Source of the DNA: Paracoccaceae bacterium
GTDB taxonomy: Bacteria > Pseudomonadota > Alphaproteobacteria > Rhodobacterales > Rhodobacteraceae
DNA length: 60,412 nt
Direction of reading: 5' to 3'
Assembly: GCA_023383015.1 (NCBI GenBank)
Contig: JAHDXW010000025.1
Location: forward strand, 1-60,412
The translations under genes and the position numbers were made by a program. The stretch's first letter is position 1, and each line of letters starts with the position of its first letter. Below the pieces are notes generated by a model. It ran no database searches, was not told the DNA's origin, and was given only the letters and a program-made list of their open reading frames with translations. Shown piece after piece: positions 7,323 through 16,794 of the stretch.

Positions 7323-8915
7323 TCAGCCCGGGGCGGCTGGCGGCAGCATCTCTCTGAGCGCGCCAAGCGTGCCGGCCGCGGCGGCGGGCAGGTCGCGCCG
7401 CCAGCGCAGGATGCGCGGATGGCGCAGCGCCAGGCCGGCCTTGTGGCGGGGGCTGGCGTCGATGCCCTCGAAGGCGATCTCGAACACCAGTTCCGGGCGC
7501 AGCCTCCGCACCGGCCCGAAGCGTTCCAGCGTGTTGCCGCGCACGAAGGCGGCGATGTCAGCGAGTTCCGCCACGGTGAGGCCCGATGCGGCGCGGGCGA
7601 CGGGGACGAGCGCCTCGCCGTCACGCAGCGCGAAGGTGAAGCCGGTGAATGGCGCGGCGGCGCGGCCGGGACCGGGATGGGCGTACACCATCACCGCATC
7701 GACGGTCATCGGCGCGCACGGCCACCGCCACCGGTCGCTGGGGTCGTGGTCGCCGCCCCGGGGGGCGGCGCGGCGGCTGAGCATCAGCCCCACGGCGCCC
7801 GCTGCCCGTGCCCCGGCACGCAGCGCGTACAGCGCCGCCCAGTCGGCGAAGGGCAGTTCCAGCGACAGCCGCAGCGGCCCGCCGGCGGGCAGCCCGGCGA
7901 CCAGCGCGGCAAGCCGGGTGCGGCGGTCGGCAAACGGGGCGGCGCGCAGGTCGCGGCCCGCGGCCTCGAGCAGGTCGGAGGCGATAAACACGGCCGGTGC
8001 GGCATCGAGCTGCCGGCGCGTCAGGCGGCCGCGGCCGAGGCGCGCCCGCAGCGCGGCGGCCGGCAGGGGGGCCGCACCTGCCCAGGCCAGTACCTCGCCC
8101 TCGAGGGTGCAGCCCTGCGGCAGGGCGCGGGCGAGGGGAGCGATCTCTGGAAAGCGGTCGGTCACCAGCCCCTCGGCCTGCGCCCAGATGGCAAGGGCGC
8201 CGTCGCGGGCGATGATCTGGGCGCGCAGCCCGTCCCATGCCCGTTCCGCCAGCCACAGGGCGGGGTCGCCCAGCGCCTCGGGCGGGCCGTCGAGCCGACG
8301 GTCGGGGCAGAAGGGAAGGGGGGCGAGCCCGGCGCCGGCGGGGCGGGCGACGAGCGCGGCGAAGGGCGTGCGGGCGGGATCCCACTCGCCCGCCAGCGCG
8401 GCGGCGACCGCGGCCTCGTCCTGCCCGGTGGCGAGGGAGAGGGCCTGCGCCAGCTGACGGCGGGTGACTTCCGGCCGGAAGCCGCCGGTGACGAGCCTGT
8501 TGAGGACGATGCGCCCGGGCGTGTCGAGCCCGGCCCAGGCCTCGAGGACGGCGGCCCTGCGCGCTGCCTCGCCGAGGGCGGCAAGGGCGACCAGGCGCTC
8601 CATCCAGACCGCGAGGCCGGGGTCGCGGACGGTGCCGGGCGGGGGCAGGACGAGGGCGGCCGTCTCGGCGAGGTCGCCGGTGACGGCATGGGCCTCGTCG
8701 AAGAGCCAGGGCGGGATTGCCGCCGCCGCGGCCGCCCAGTCGCGCAGCTGCGCGTGCGTCGCCGTCCGGCGCGGCCGCCGCCCGGCGAGCAGCGCCACCG
8801 CCCAGACCCGGTCGGCCTCGGGCGCGGTGCGGAAATGGGCGACGAGGGCGGCGAGCCTGCCCTGGGTGTCGGTGGCCTCGTCCAGCGCCGCGACGAGGGC
8901 GGCAAGGCGCCTCAC
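7323..8915 (-). CDS. ATP-dependent DNA ligase family protein lacking catalytic residues (probable pseudo-ligase)
   Basis: This 530-residue protein aligns throughout with the bacterial ligase that accompanies an exonuclease, Lhr-type helicase and PdeM endonuclease. It has an N-terminal DNA-binding domain (LFDEAHAVTGDLAETAAL), a nucleotidyltransferase domain (LEGEVLAWAG at 271-280, FIASDLLEAAGRDLR at 310-324) and an OB domain (NTLERFGPVR, FEIAFEGIDASPRHKAG). Motif I, normally E-W-K-x-D-G, reads E-R-A-W-D-G, so the adenylated lysine is Ala226 (codon GCA at 8238-8240). Motif IV EGLMLK reads VGLMLS (375-380), and motif V W-K-W-K reads W-R-W-P (396-399). It should be unable to form the ligase-AMP intermediate. 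The GTG start at 8915 overlaps the exonuclease stop by 4 bases, the sixth gene of the metal-ABC operon. Confidence 0.85.
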   Translation of the reverse strand: MRRLAALVAALDEATDTQGRLAALVAHFRTAPEADRVWAVALLAGRRPRRTATHAQLRDWAAAAAAIPPWLFDEAHAVTGDLAETAALVLPPPGTVRDPGLAVWMERLVALAALGEAARRAAVLEAWAGLDTPGRIVLNRLVTGGFRPEVTRRQLAQALSLATGQDEAAVAAALAGEWDPARTPFAALVARPAGAGLAPLPFCPDRRLDGPPEALGDPALWLAERAWDGLRAQIIARDGALAIWAQAEGLVTDRFPEIAPLARALPQGCTLEGEVLAWAGAAPLPAAALRARLGRGRLTRRQLDAAPAVFIASDLLEAAGRDLRAAPFADRRTRLAALVAGLPAGGPLRLSLELPFADWAALYALRAGARAAGAVGLMLSRRAAPRGGDHDPSDRWRWPCAPMTVDAVMVYAHPGPGRAAAPFTGFTFALRDGEALVPVARAASGLTVAELADIAAFVRGNTLERFGPVRRLRPELVFEIAFEGIDASPRHKAGLALRHPRILRWRRDLPAAAAGTLGALREMLPPAAPG

Positions 8916-9974
8916 GGCCCGGCCCGGGGCCGGCCGGCGGCGCCCCCGGCATCGGGGATGGTGCCGCCGGCATCGGGATTCTCGCCGGCAGAGGCGGTGG
9001 CCAGCACGCCGGCCGGCCGGCCGCGCTCGGCCAGCCAGCGGGGGCGAAGGCGGGGGCATAGCCGTGGGTGAGCAGCACGCGTCCCGCGCCGGTGGCGGCG
9101 ACGGCCCGGTTGAGCCCGTCCCAGTCGGCATGGTCGGACAGCACGAAGCCGCGGTCGGCGCCGCGGCGGCGGCGCAGGCCGCGCAGCGCCATCCAGCCCG
9201 AGGCGAAGCCGGTGGAGAGGGGGCCGAGCCGATCGGCCCAGGAGCCGGCAAGTGCACCGGGCGGGGCGATGACAAGCCCGCCGGAAGACCCGGCGGCGCC
9301 CGCGTCAGGCCGCAGCGGCAGGGTCGCGGGCAGCCGGTAGCCCGCCGCCCGCAGCGCCGCGGTCGGCGCCTCGACCGCGGGATGGGTGAGGACCGGCCCC
9401 GGCCCCGTGCCGGCCAGCGCCGCGATCAGCCGCTGCGCCTTGCCGAGCCCGTAGGCGCAGAGCACCGGCGTCAGCCCGCATGTGCGGCACTCCTCCCACC
9501 AGGCGCGGATGCGCTCCAGCTCGGCCGCGGGGTCGGGCCAGCGGAAGATCGGCAGGCCGAAGGTGCATTCGGAGATGAAGACGTCGCAGGCCAGCGCCTC
9601 GAACGGTTCGGACAGCCCGTCGGACCCGGTCTTGTAGTCGCCCGAGACGACCCAGACCTCGCCGGCGCGCTCCAGCCGCACCTGCGCCGAGCCCGGCACA
9701 TGGCCGGCGGGGTGCAGCGTCAGCGTCACCGGCCCGAGTGCGAGCGGGGCGCCGAAGGCAAGGGTCTCGATGCGGACGTCGCCGAGGCGCTGGCGCAGCA
9801 CCGCCGCGGTTCCGGGGGTGCAGAGGTAGGCGCCGTGGCCGGGGCGGGCGTGGTCGGCGTGGGCGTGGGTGACCACGGCGCGCGCCACCGGCCGCCAGGG
9901 GTCGACGTGGATGCCGGCGGCAGGGCAGGACAGCCCCGAGCCGTCAGGCACCAGCAGCGGGCCGGCAGCGGCGG

Positions 9975-9978
<4 letters not shown>
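8912..9978 (-). pseudogene. Ligase-associated DNA exonuclease (metallo-beta-lactamase fold), frameshifted near its C-terminus
   Basis: The N-terminal ~310 residues are a clean MBL-fold nuclease of the ligase-associated type: THAHADHA (HxHxDH), LHPAGHVPGSAQV, VSGDYKTGSDGLSEPFEAL, ISECTFGLPIFRWPD and SDHADWDGL, so all metal ligands are present. After LLTHGYAPAFA the frame breaks at a run of five G (9040-9044 plus strand). The family's RWLAERG continuation is found in another frame, which runs to a TGA at 8912-8914 that overlaps the ligase GTG. Either one C is missing or two are extra on the coding strand, so this may be a sequencing error or a true mutation. The GTG start at 9978 overlaps the upstream permease stop by 4 bases. 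Confidence 0.75.
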
Positions 9979-11104
<1,126 letters not shown>

Positions 11105-11108
<4 letters not shown>

Positions 11109-12241
11109 CGCCTGTCGTCCCGGGCGTCGCGCAGCCGCCCGGCGGCGGCGCTGCCCTCCGCCGTGAGCTGCCAGTGCGGGGTCGCCTCGGGCGGGTGGGC
11201 CACCGGCCTGACGAGGCCCTGCGCGCGCAGGCGCCCGAGCGCCCCGGCCGCCGGGGCGCCGTGGGCGGCGTCGAGCATCCCCTGCTCGGCCGGCCAGGCG
11301 GGGTCGCCATGGGCGCGGGCGAGGGCGTCGAGCGTGGCCAGCACGCGCTCGCCGGCCAGGCGGCGGCGCGCCTGCCGGGCCGCCACCCCCTGCCAGAGCA
11401 GGCCGCGGCGGGGGGCCGCGAGCAGCGACAGGGCGACCGCCGCGCTGGCCGCGAGCACGATCACCGGGCCGGTGGCCAGCCCGCGGGCGGTGGCCGAGAC
11501 GACCCCGCCCGTCAGCCCCGCGGCGGCGCCGATGAGCGCGGCGAGCGCCACCATCGGGCCCAGCCGGTCGGTCCACTGCCGTGCGGCGGCGGCGGGCGCG
11601 ACGATGAGCGCGGTGATCAGCACCACACCCACCAGTTGCAGCCCGACCAGCACCGCGACCGCGACGAGCAGCGTCAGCCCGATCTCGATGGCTGCCACCG
11701 GCAGGCCGGCGGCAGCGGCATAGGTGGGGTCGAAGGCGACGAGCTTGGCCTCCTTCCAGAAGGCGAGGATGAGGCCGACCGCGGCGAGCGCGAGGCCGCC
11801 GGTCAGCCAGAGGTCGGAGCGCAACATCCCCGCCGCCTGCCCGAACAGGAAGGCGGCAAGCCCTGCCTGGCCCGCCGCGCCGCGGGTCTGCAGGAACGTG
11901 AGCAGCACGATCCCGGCGGCGAAGAAGGTCGAGAGAACGATGCCCTGCGCGGCATCCGCCTTGAGGCGGGTGAAGCGCACCAGGGCCAGCACGGCGAGCG
12001 CCGCCGCCGCCCCGGTGACCGCCGCCCCGGCCATCAGCGCCGGCAGCTCGCGCGCGCCCGCGGCGATGAAGCCCAGGCAGAGGCCGGGCAGCGCGGCATG
12101 GGCGAGCACGTCGCCGAAAAGGCTCTGCCGGCGCAGCAGCGCGAAGGAGCCCACCACCCCGGCCGCGGCGCCGAGGATCGCCGCGCCGCCGGCGACTGTG
12201 CGCACGGTGTGGTCGGCCAGGAGGGCGGCAAGGCCGCTCAT
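11105..12241 (-). CDS. Metal ABC transporter permease (ABC-3 family) with C-terminal winged-helix-like tail
   Basis: This 378-residue membrane subunit would pair with the next gene as a heterodimeric channel. ABC-3 marks are FALLRRQSLFGDVLAHAALPGLCLGF near residues 32-56 and FWKEAKLVAFDPTYAAAAGLPV near 165-185. Hydrophobic helices end near residue 280, and the last ~95 residues are cytoplasmic, finishing in a helix-helix-wing pattern (GALGRLRAQGLVRP, HWQLTAEGSAAAGRL) like its neighbour. Such tails occur in a subset of Mn/Fe permeases and may sense metal or bind the ATPase. Its ATG at 12241 overlaps the ATPase stop by 4 bases. Confidence 0.9.
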
Positions 12242-13008
12242 GCGGCCTCGCCGGGATCGATCAGCGCCACCTGCCCGCCGTAGGTCGCGCGCAGGTTGGC
12301 AGCGGTGTAGGTGGCGGCGACCGGGCCCTGCGCCACCACCCGCCGGTTCAGCAGCACCAGCCAGTCGAAGTAGCGCGTCACCGTCTGCAGGTCGTGGTGG
12401 ACGACGATGACGGTGCGCCCGGCCGCGCGCAGCCCGTGCAGCAGCTCGACGATGATGCGCTCGGTCGGGGCGTCCACCCCGGCCATCGGTTCGTCGAGCA
12501 GGAAGAGGTCGGCCCCCTGCACCAGCGCGCGGGCAAGGAAGACGCGCTGCTGCTGGCCGCCCGACAGCCGGCCGATCTGGCGGTCGGCATAGTCCTGCAT
12601 GCCCACCTCGGCGAGGGCGGCACGGGCGGCGGAGCGCTCGGCACGGCCGGGGCGGCGGAACCAGCCGAGCCGGGCGTAGGTGCCCATCGTGACGACGTCG
12701 AGCGCGGTGGTCGGGAAATCCCAGTCGACGCTCGCCCGCTGCGGGACATAGGCGATGCGGCGGCGGACATCGGCATAGGGCCGCCCGAACAGCCGCACAT
12801 GTCCGGCCACCGGCCTGACGAGACCGAGGACGGCCTTGACCAGCGTGCTCTTGCCTGCCCCGTTCGGCCCGACGATGGCGGCCATCACCCCCGGCGGCAG
12901 GTCGAGGTCGATGTCCCACAGCGCCGGCAGGTCGCGGTAGGCGACGGTCAGGTCCTCGACATGCAGGGCAAGGCCCGGCTCGTGCAGGGCCGCGGGGGTG
13001 GCGCTCAT
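12238..13008 (-). CDS. Metal ABC transporter ATP-binding protein
   Basis: This 256-residue nucleotide-binding subunit powers the metal importer from the cytoplasmic face. Walker A GPNGAGKST is near residue 47, the Q-loop segment is AYVPQRASVDWDFP, the ABC signature LSGGQQQRVFLARAL is near 148, Walker B is LFLLDEPMAGVD and the switch histidine lies in VIVVHHDL. The QRASVDWDFPTT segment after the Q-loop is typical of MntB/SitB/ZnuC-type ATPases. Its ATG overlaps the binding-protein stop (ATGA). Confidence 0.93.
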   Translation of the reverse strand: MSATPAALHEPGLALHVEDLTVAYRDLPALWDIDLDLPPGVMAAIVGPNGAGKSTLVKAVLGLVRPVAGHVRLFGRPYADVRRRIAYVPQRASVDWDFPTTALDVVTMGTYARLGWFRRPGRAERSAARAALAEVGMQDYADRQIGRLSGGQQQRVFLARALVQGADLFLLDEPMAGVDAPTERIIVELLHGLRAAGRTVIVVHHDLQTVTRYFDWLVLLNRRVVAQGPVAATYTAANLRATYGGQVALIDPGEAA

Positions 13009-13985
13009 CGTCCCTCCTGCGCGAGGCCCCAGGCCTGCGCCCAGTCGCCGAGTTCGGCCGGCAGCGGCAGCGCGGCTCCGCCCAGCGCGCCGGCGATGGC
13101 GGCGATGTTCGCGCGCGTCATCCCGATCAGCGTGCCCTCGGGCGTGCCCTCGGGCCCCATCGCGTCGGCATAGAGCGCCGGGCCGAGGGCGACGGCATGG
13201 CCGCGGTCGCGGGCGGCGGCAACCATCGTCTCGATCGTGCGGGGGTTGATCGTCGTCTCGACGAACACCGCCGGCACCCGCCGCGCGGCGACGAGTTCGG
13301 CCACGGCGCGGATGTCGGCCACGCTCGGCTCGGCTTCGGTCGACAGTCCCTGGATCGCCTCGACCTCGAGCCCGTAGGCGCGGCCGAAGTAACCGAAGGC
13401 GTCATGGGCGGTGACGAGGACGCGCGCTTCGGGAGGGATGGTGGCGAGGCTAGCCGCCGACCAGGCGGCCAGCGCCCGCAGTTCGGCCGCATGGGCGGCG
13501 GCGGCGGCGGCGATCCGGTCGGCGCAGTCGGGCGCGGCGGCGGCCAGCGCCGCGGCCAGCGCCGGCAGGACCTCGGCCCAGATCGCGGGGTCCATCCAGA
13601 CATGGGGGTCGGTGGCGCCCTGGGCATCGGTCGCCAGCCGCCCGGGCGGGATCGCGGCGCCGAGGCCGACCACCGGCTGGCGGGCGCCGAGGCGTTCGAG
13701 CACCGCCGCGAGCCGGCCCTCGAGCCCGAGGCCCAGGTAGAGCACGAGGCCGGCCTGCTGCAGGCGGCGGACGTCGCCGGGGGTGGCCTCGTAGAGATGC
13801 GGGTCGCCGCCGGCGGGGACGAGCGCGCTGACCTCGGCGCAGTCGCCGGCCAGACGGGTGGCGCTGTCGGCGATGACGCCGAAGGTGGCGACGACCGGCA
13901 CCGGGGAGGCGGCGGCGGGCGGCGGCGCGGCGAGGGCGGCGGCAAGGGTGAGGGCGAGGGCGGGGGCGAGTCGCGGCAGGGGCAT
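13005..13985 (-). CDS. Periplasmic metal-binding protein of a Mn/Fe/Zn ABC transporter (cluster A-I)
   Basis: This 326-residue binding protein has a signal peptide (residues 1-26, ending AAAS). It matches the TroA/MntC/SitA group: ligand His63 in GGDPHLYEATPGD, ligand His128 in DPHVWMDP, a Glu in the GLSTEAEPS segment and an Asp in LYADAMG. There is no long His-rich loop, which argues for Mn/Fe over a ZnuA zinc protein. It is the first gene of a six-gene chain. A TGAGAATTATTCGCA palindrome lies 23 bases upstream of the ATG, suggesting control by a Fur/Mur-type repressor. Metal identity is an inference. Confidence 0.9.
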   Translation of the reverse strand: MPLPRLAPALALTLAAALAAPPPAAASPVPVVATFGVIADSATRLAGDCAEVSALVPAGGDPHLYEATPGDVRRLQQAGLVLYLGLGLEGRLAAVLERLGARQPVVGLGAAIPPGRLATDAQGATDPHVWMDPAIWAEVLPALAAALAAAAPDCADRIAAAAAAHAAELRALAAWSAASLATIPPEARVLVTAHDAFGYFGRAYGLEVEAIQGLSTEAEPSVADIRAVAELVAARRVPAVFVETTINPRTIETMVAAARDRGHAVALGPALYADAMGPEGTPEGTLIGMTRANIAAIAGALGGAALPLPAELGDWAQAWGLAQEGR

Positions 13986-14000
13986 GGGATCCGTCCTGAT

Positions 14001-14023
14001 GTGCGAGTGAGAATTATTCGCAC
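14001..14023 (-). promoter_or_regulatory. Fur/Mur-like operator upstream of the metal ABC operon
   Basis: TGAGAATTATTCGCA at 14008-14022 is a 7-1-7 inverted repeat with one mismatch (TGAGAAT / ATTCGCA). It lies inside a wider imperfect palindrome at 14001-14023. The 7-1-7 form is the recognised core of Fur-family sites. It lies 16-38 bases upstream of the metal-binding-protein ATG, where it could overlap the promoter and repress the operon when metal is plentiful. The regulator gene is not in this window. Confidence 0.55.
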
Positions 14024-14065
14024 TACTGCCGCGGTCAAGGGGGTTCCGCCGCCGGCCCGAGGATT

Positions 14066-14509
14066 TCAGTCCTCTGCCTCCCAGAAGTCGCGCAGGAAGT
14101 CCAGCACGCCGTCGGCCGAATGACCTTGAAGCTTGTCGTGGAAGAAGGCCTCGCCGAGGTCGGCGAAGGCGGGGAAGGCGGCCAGCCGGCCGGGCGTCGC
14201 GGCGCGGAAGGCCATCGACCAGTCGTCAAAGGCGCGCTCGGGCCGGGTGCCGCGCGCGAGCACGACCTTGGTGTGGTGGCGGCCGTCGGCGAAGATGCGC
14301 GCGCGCAGCCGCTCGATCTCGCCGGCCTCGCCCTCGAGCAGCTGCAGGAAGCTTCCGCCCGAGCCGGTGCGCGCGGGGGCGTAGATCAGCATCCCGGTGA
14401 TGCCGTGGGCGGCGTTGTAGGCGCGGCTCGCCTTCAGGATGGCGGCGATGTCGGCCTCGCCCGGCCGGCCGGCGGCCTGGCTGACGTAGACGAGATAGTC
14501 GATCGGCAC
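14066..14509 (-). CDS. Short BLUF-domain blue-light photoreceptor
   Basis: This 147-residue single-domain flavin photoreceptor carries the BLUF photocycle residues: Tyr8 (YLVYVSQA), Asn32 (YNAAHGITGMLIY) and Gln56 (FLQLLEGE), plus the downstream W-S-M pair in DDWSMAFRA. An insertion of about six residues (ARTGSGGS) lengthens the Asn-to-Gln spacing compared with AppA. There is no output domain, so signalling must go through a partner or the ~50-residue C-terminal helices (FFHDKLQGHSADGVLDFL). It is transcribed away from the IclR gene; the 280-base gap between them holds palindromic sites. No obvious partner gene is visible. Confidence 0.88.
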   Translation of the reverse strand: MPIDYLVYVSQAAGRPGEADIAAILKASRAYNAAHGITGMLIYAPARTGSGGSFLQLLEGEAGEIERLRARIFADGRHHTKVVLARGTRPERAFDDWSMAFRAATPGRLAAFPAFADLGEAFFHDKLQGHSADGVLDFLRDFWEAED

Positions 14510-14597
14510 GGCGGGCCCCCGTCGCTGGACGCTTGCCCCGGCAGGCGGGGCATGGCCGGCAAGATAGCCGAGAGCATCGTGCGGTCAACGCGCTTGC

Positions 14598-14633
14598 TTT
14601 CACATCATGAAATACCACTTTTTCATCGTGAAG
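14598..14633. promoter_or_regulatory. Tandem palindromic operators before the IclR regulator and catabolic cluster
   Basis: In an A/T-rich island (about 14590-14670) there are two related inverted repeats: TTTCACATCATGAAA (14598-14612) and TTCATCGTGAA (14622-14632). Their centres are about 22 bases apart, two helical turns. IclR-family regulators bind as tetramers to such paired palindromes, and autoregulation of the adjacent IclR gene plus control of the downstream cluster would fit. The rest of 14510-14789 shows no gene that I trust, apart from a possible longer IclR N-terminus. Confidence 0.55.
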
Positions 14634-14789
14634 TTTTGTTGACTCGCTTTTCCCGTTCCGTAACTTCCCCCGCAACCGGACGGAGGGCGGATGGTGAGGC
14701 GCAGGGCGGCAGGCGGGGAGCGCGCGGTTGCCGCCGGTGCAGGGGCCGCCGCCGTCGCCGGTGAGGGGATCGCGGAGGGCGGCGGGCCG

Positions 14790-15578
14790 ATGCTTGTGAC
14801 CGAGCGCGACGGGCGCACGATCCAGTCGGTCGATCGCGCGCTGACGCTGATCGAGGTGCTGGCCGGGCACGACAAGCCCGTGGGGCTGTCCGACCTCGCC
14901 GCGGCGGCGGGGCTGAACGTGTCGACCTGTCACCACCTCGTGGCGACCCTGGTGGCTCGCGGCTATGTGCTGCACGCCGGCCGGTCGCGGGGCTACATGC
15001 TGAGCCTCAAGCTGGCCGACCTCGCCGCGGCGGCGAGCCACCAGTTCGACCTCGTCGGCTTCGTGCAGCCCGACCTGCAGGCGCTGAACGAGGATCTGCG
15101 CGAGAGCGTGCAGATGGCGGCGATGCGCGGCGGCGCGCTGGTGACGCTGCTGCGCTTCGGCTCACTGATGCCGACCCATGTGGAGCCCGACGAGGTGCGC
15201 AAGATGCGCGCCGCCCACGCCACCGCGACCGGCAAGGCTATCCTCGCCTGGCTGCCCGAATCCGAGATGGTGCGGATCGTCTCCGAGCAGGGGCTGGCCG
15301 CCTTCACCGAGCGTACCATAACCACCGTCTCGGGTCTGATCGAGGAGCTTCGGCTGGTGCGCCGGCGCGGCCATGCGGTCGACGAGGAGGAACTCGAGCC
15401 CGGCGTCATCTGCTACGGTGCCGCCCTGCGCGACGGCTCGGGTGCGGTAGTGGGCTCGATCAGTGTCTCGATCCCGAAGAGCCGGGCGAGCGCCGAATAC
15501 CGCAGCCATGTCGCCCAGGCAGTGACCGCCTGTGCGCGTCGCATCAGCGACCGGCTGCGGCTTGGATACTACAGATAG
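14790..15578 (+). CDS. IclR family transcriptional regulator
   Basis: This protein has an N-terminal winged helix (TIQSVDRALTLIEVLAGHD, LSDLAAAAGLNVSTCHHLVATLVARGYV) followed by the IclR effector domain (AAMRGGALVTLLRFGS, HATATGKAILAWLPE, EELRLVRRRGHAVDEEELEPGV). The frame also allows ATG 14691 with GGAGGG before it, adding 33 Ala/Gly/Arg-rich residues. I prefer ATG 14790 (262 residues, also with GGAGGG upstream) because family members start about 10-20 residues before the helix-turn-helix. It is the first gene of the plus-strand catabolic run and probably senses its substrate or an intermediate, acting through the paired palindromes upstream. Confidence 0.9.
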   Translation: MLVTERDGRTIQSVDRALTLIEVLAGHDKPVGLSDLAAAAGLNVSTCHHLVATLVARGYVLHAGRSRGYMLSLKLADLAAAASHQFDLVGFVQPDLQALNEDLRESVQMAAMRGGALVTLLRFGSLMPTHVEPDEVRKMRAAHATATGKAILAWLPESEMVRIVSEQGLAAFTERTITTVSGLIEELRLVRRRGHAVDEEELEPGVICYGAALRDGSGAVVGSISVSIPKSRASAEYRSHVAQAVTACARRISDRLRLGYYR

Positions 15579-15618
15579 GGCCCGCCGGGCCCCGGACCGA
15601 ACAGCGGAGGACGATGCC

Positions 15619-16782
15619 ATGGCGATGCCGGACGGTGTGAAGACCCATCCCGACTATCCCGTGCCCGAGACCATGAAGGCCTGGGTGCTGGGCGACCCGG
15701 GGCAGCTCAGCCTCGTCGACAAGCCGGTGCCGGTGCCGAGGAAGGCCGAGGTGCTGGTGCGCATCGACGCCGTGGCGATCTGCGCCACCGACCTCGAGAT
15801 CATCTACAACGGCCCGCCGGCGCTGATCCGGGGCGGCCCTCCCCACAACAAGGGCTTCACGCCCGGCCATGAGTACATGGGAACGGTCGTGGCGCTGGGC
15901 CCGGGCGTCGACGAATACCGCATCGGCGAGCGCGTGACGGTCGAGATCCATGCCGGCTGCGGCCAGTGCAAGCGCTGCCGGATGGGCATGTACACCTCCT
16001 GCCACAACTACGGCAAGAACTGGGGCGACGTCGACAAGGGTCACCGCGCCAACGGCTTCACCACCGACGGCGGCTTCTGCGAGTACCAGGTCAACAGCGT
16101 CAACACGCTGATCCACGTCGCGGATTCGATGTCGGACGAGGAGGCGACGCTGGTCGTGACCGCCGGCACCTCGATGTACGGGCTGACCGAGCTTGGCGGG
16201 CTGGTGGCCGGCGAGAGCGTGGTGGTGATGGGTCCGGGGCCGATCGGCCTGCTGGGCGCGGCGGTGGCCAAGGCCCTGGGCGCCTCGCCGGTGATCCTGA
16301 CCGGCACCCGCGACAACCGCCTCGAGATGGGGCTGAAGCTCGGTGCCGACCATGTCATCAACGTCCGCAACGAAGATGCGGTCGAGGCGGTGCGCCGCCT
16401 GACCGGCGGCCGCGGCGTCGACTACGTGCTGGAGTGCTCCGGCGCCACCAACGCCGTCAACGAGGCGGCGCGGATGCTGAACCGCGGCGGCAAGATCTGC
16501 CTCGCGGCCTTCCCGCACGAGGCGGTGCCGGTCGACGTGGCCTATCTGGTGCGCAACAACATCTACCTCTACGGCATCCGCGGCGAGGGCAAGAGCGCCA
16601 CCCACCGCGCCGAGGCCTTCATGCGCGAGAAGCGCTTCGACGCGACGGTGATCCACACCCACACCTTCGACATGACCGAGCTGCCCGAGGCGATCCGCTA
16701 CGCCCGCGACCGGGTCGAGGATGCCATCAAGGTGGTGGTCAAGAACCGACACGCCGCCGCCCGGGCGATCGCGGCGCAGTAG
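15619..16782 (+). CDS. Zinc-dependent alcohol dehydrogenase (MDR family)
   Basis: This 387-residue medium-chain dehydrogenase would oxidise a secondary alcohol, polyol or sugar alcohol with NAD(P)+. Catalytic zinc ligands are in ICATDLE (Cys) and GHEYMG (His-Glu). The structural zinc loop is CGQCKRCRMGMYTSC and the Rossmann glycine motif is VVMGPGPIGLLGAA. An unusual segment NYGKNWGDVDKGHRANGFTTDGG follows the zinc loop. ATG 15619 has GGAGG upstream, and the stop lies 12 bases before the FAD-subunit gene, so they are co-transcribed. The substrate is unknown; location in a sugar-acid-type cluster suggests an early oxidation. Confidence 0.88.
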   Translation: MAMPDGVKTHPDYPVPETMKAWVLGDPGQLSLVDKPVPVPRKAEVLVRIDAVAICATDLEIIYNGPPALIRGGPPHNKGFTPGHEYMGTVVALGPGVDEYRIGERVTVEIHAGCGQCKRCRMGMYTSCHNYGKNWGDVDKGHRANGFTTDGGFCEYQVNSVNTLIHVADSMSDEEATLVVTAGTSMYGLTELGGLVAGESVVVMGPGPIGLLGAAVAKALGASPVILTGTRDNRLEMGLKLGADHVINVRNEDAVEAVRRLTGGRGVDYVLECSGATNAVNEAARMLNRGGKICLAAFPHEAVPVDVAYLVRNNIYLYGIRGEGKSATHRAEAFMREKRFDATVIHTHTFDMTELPEAIRYARDRVEDAIKVVVKNRHAAARAIAAQ

Positions 16783-16794
16783 GGGCGGGGGCCG

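Noticed and set aside
13005-13985. ZnuA-type zinc-binding protein
   Set aside because: It lacks the His/Asp-rich loop of ZnuA, and the STEAE and YADAMG ligand segments are those of Mn/Fe-type proteins, so no zinc-specific name was given.
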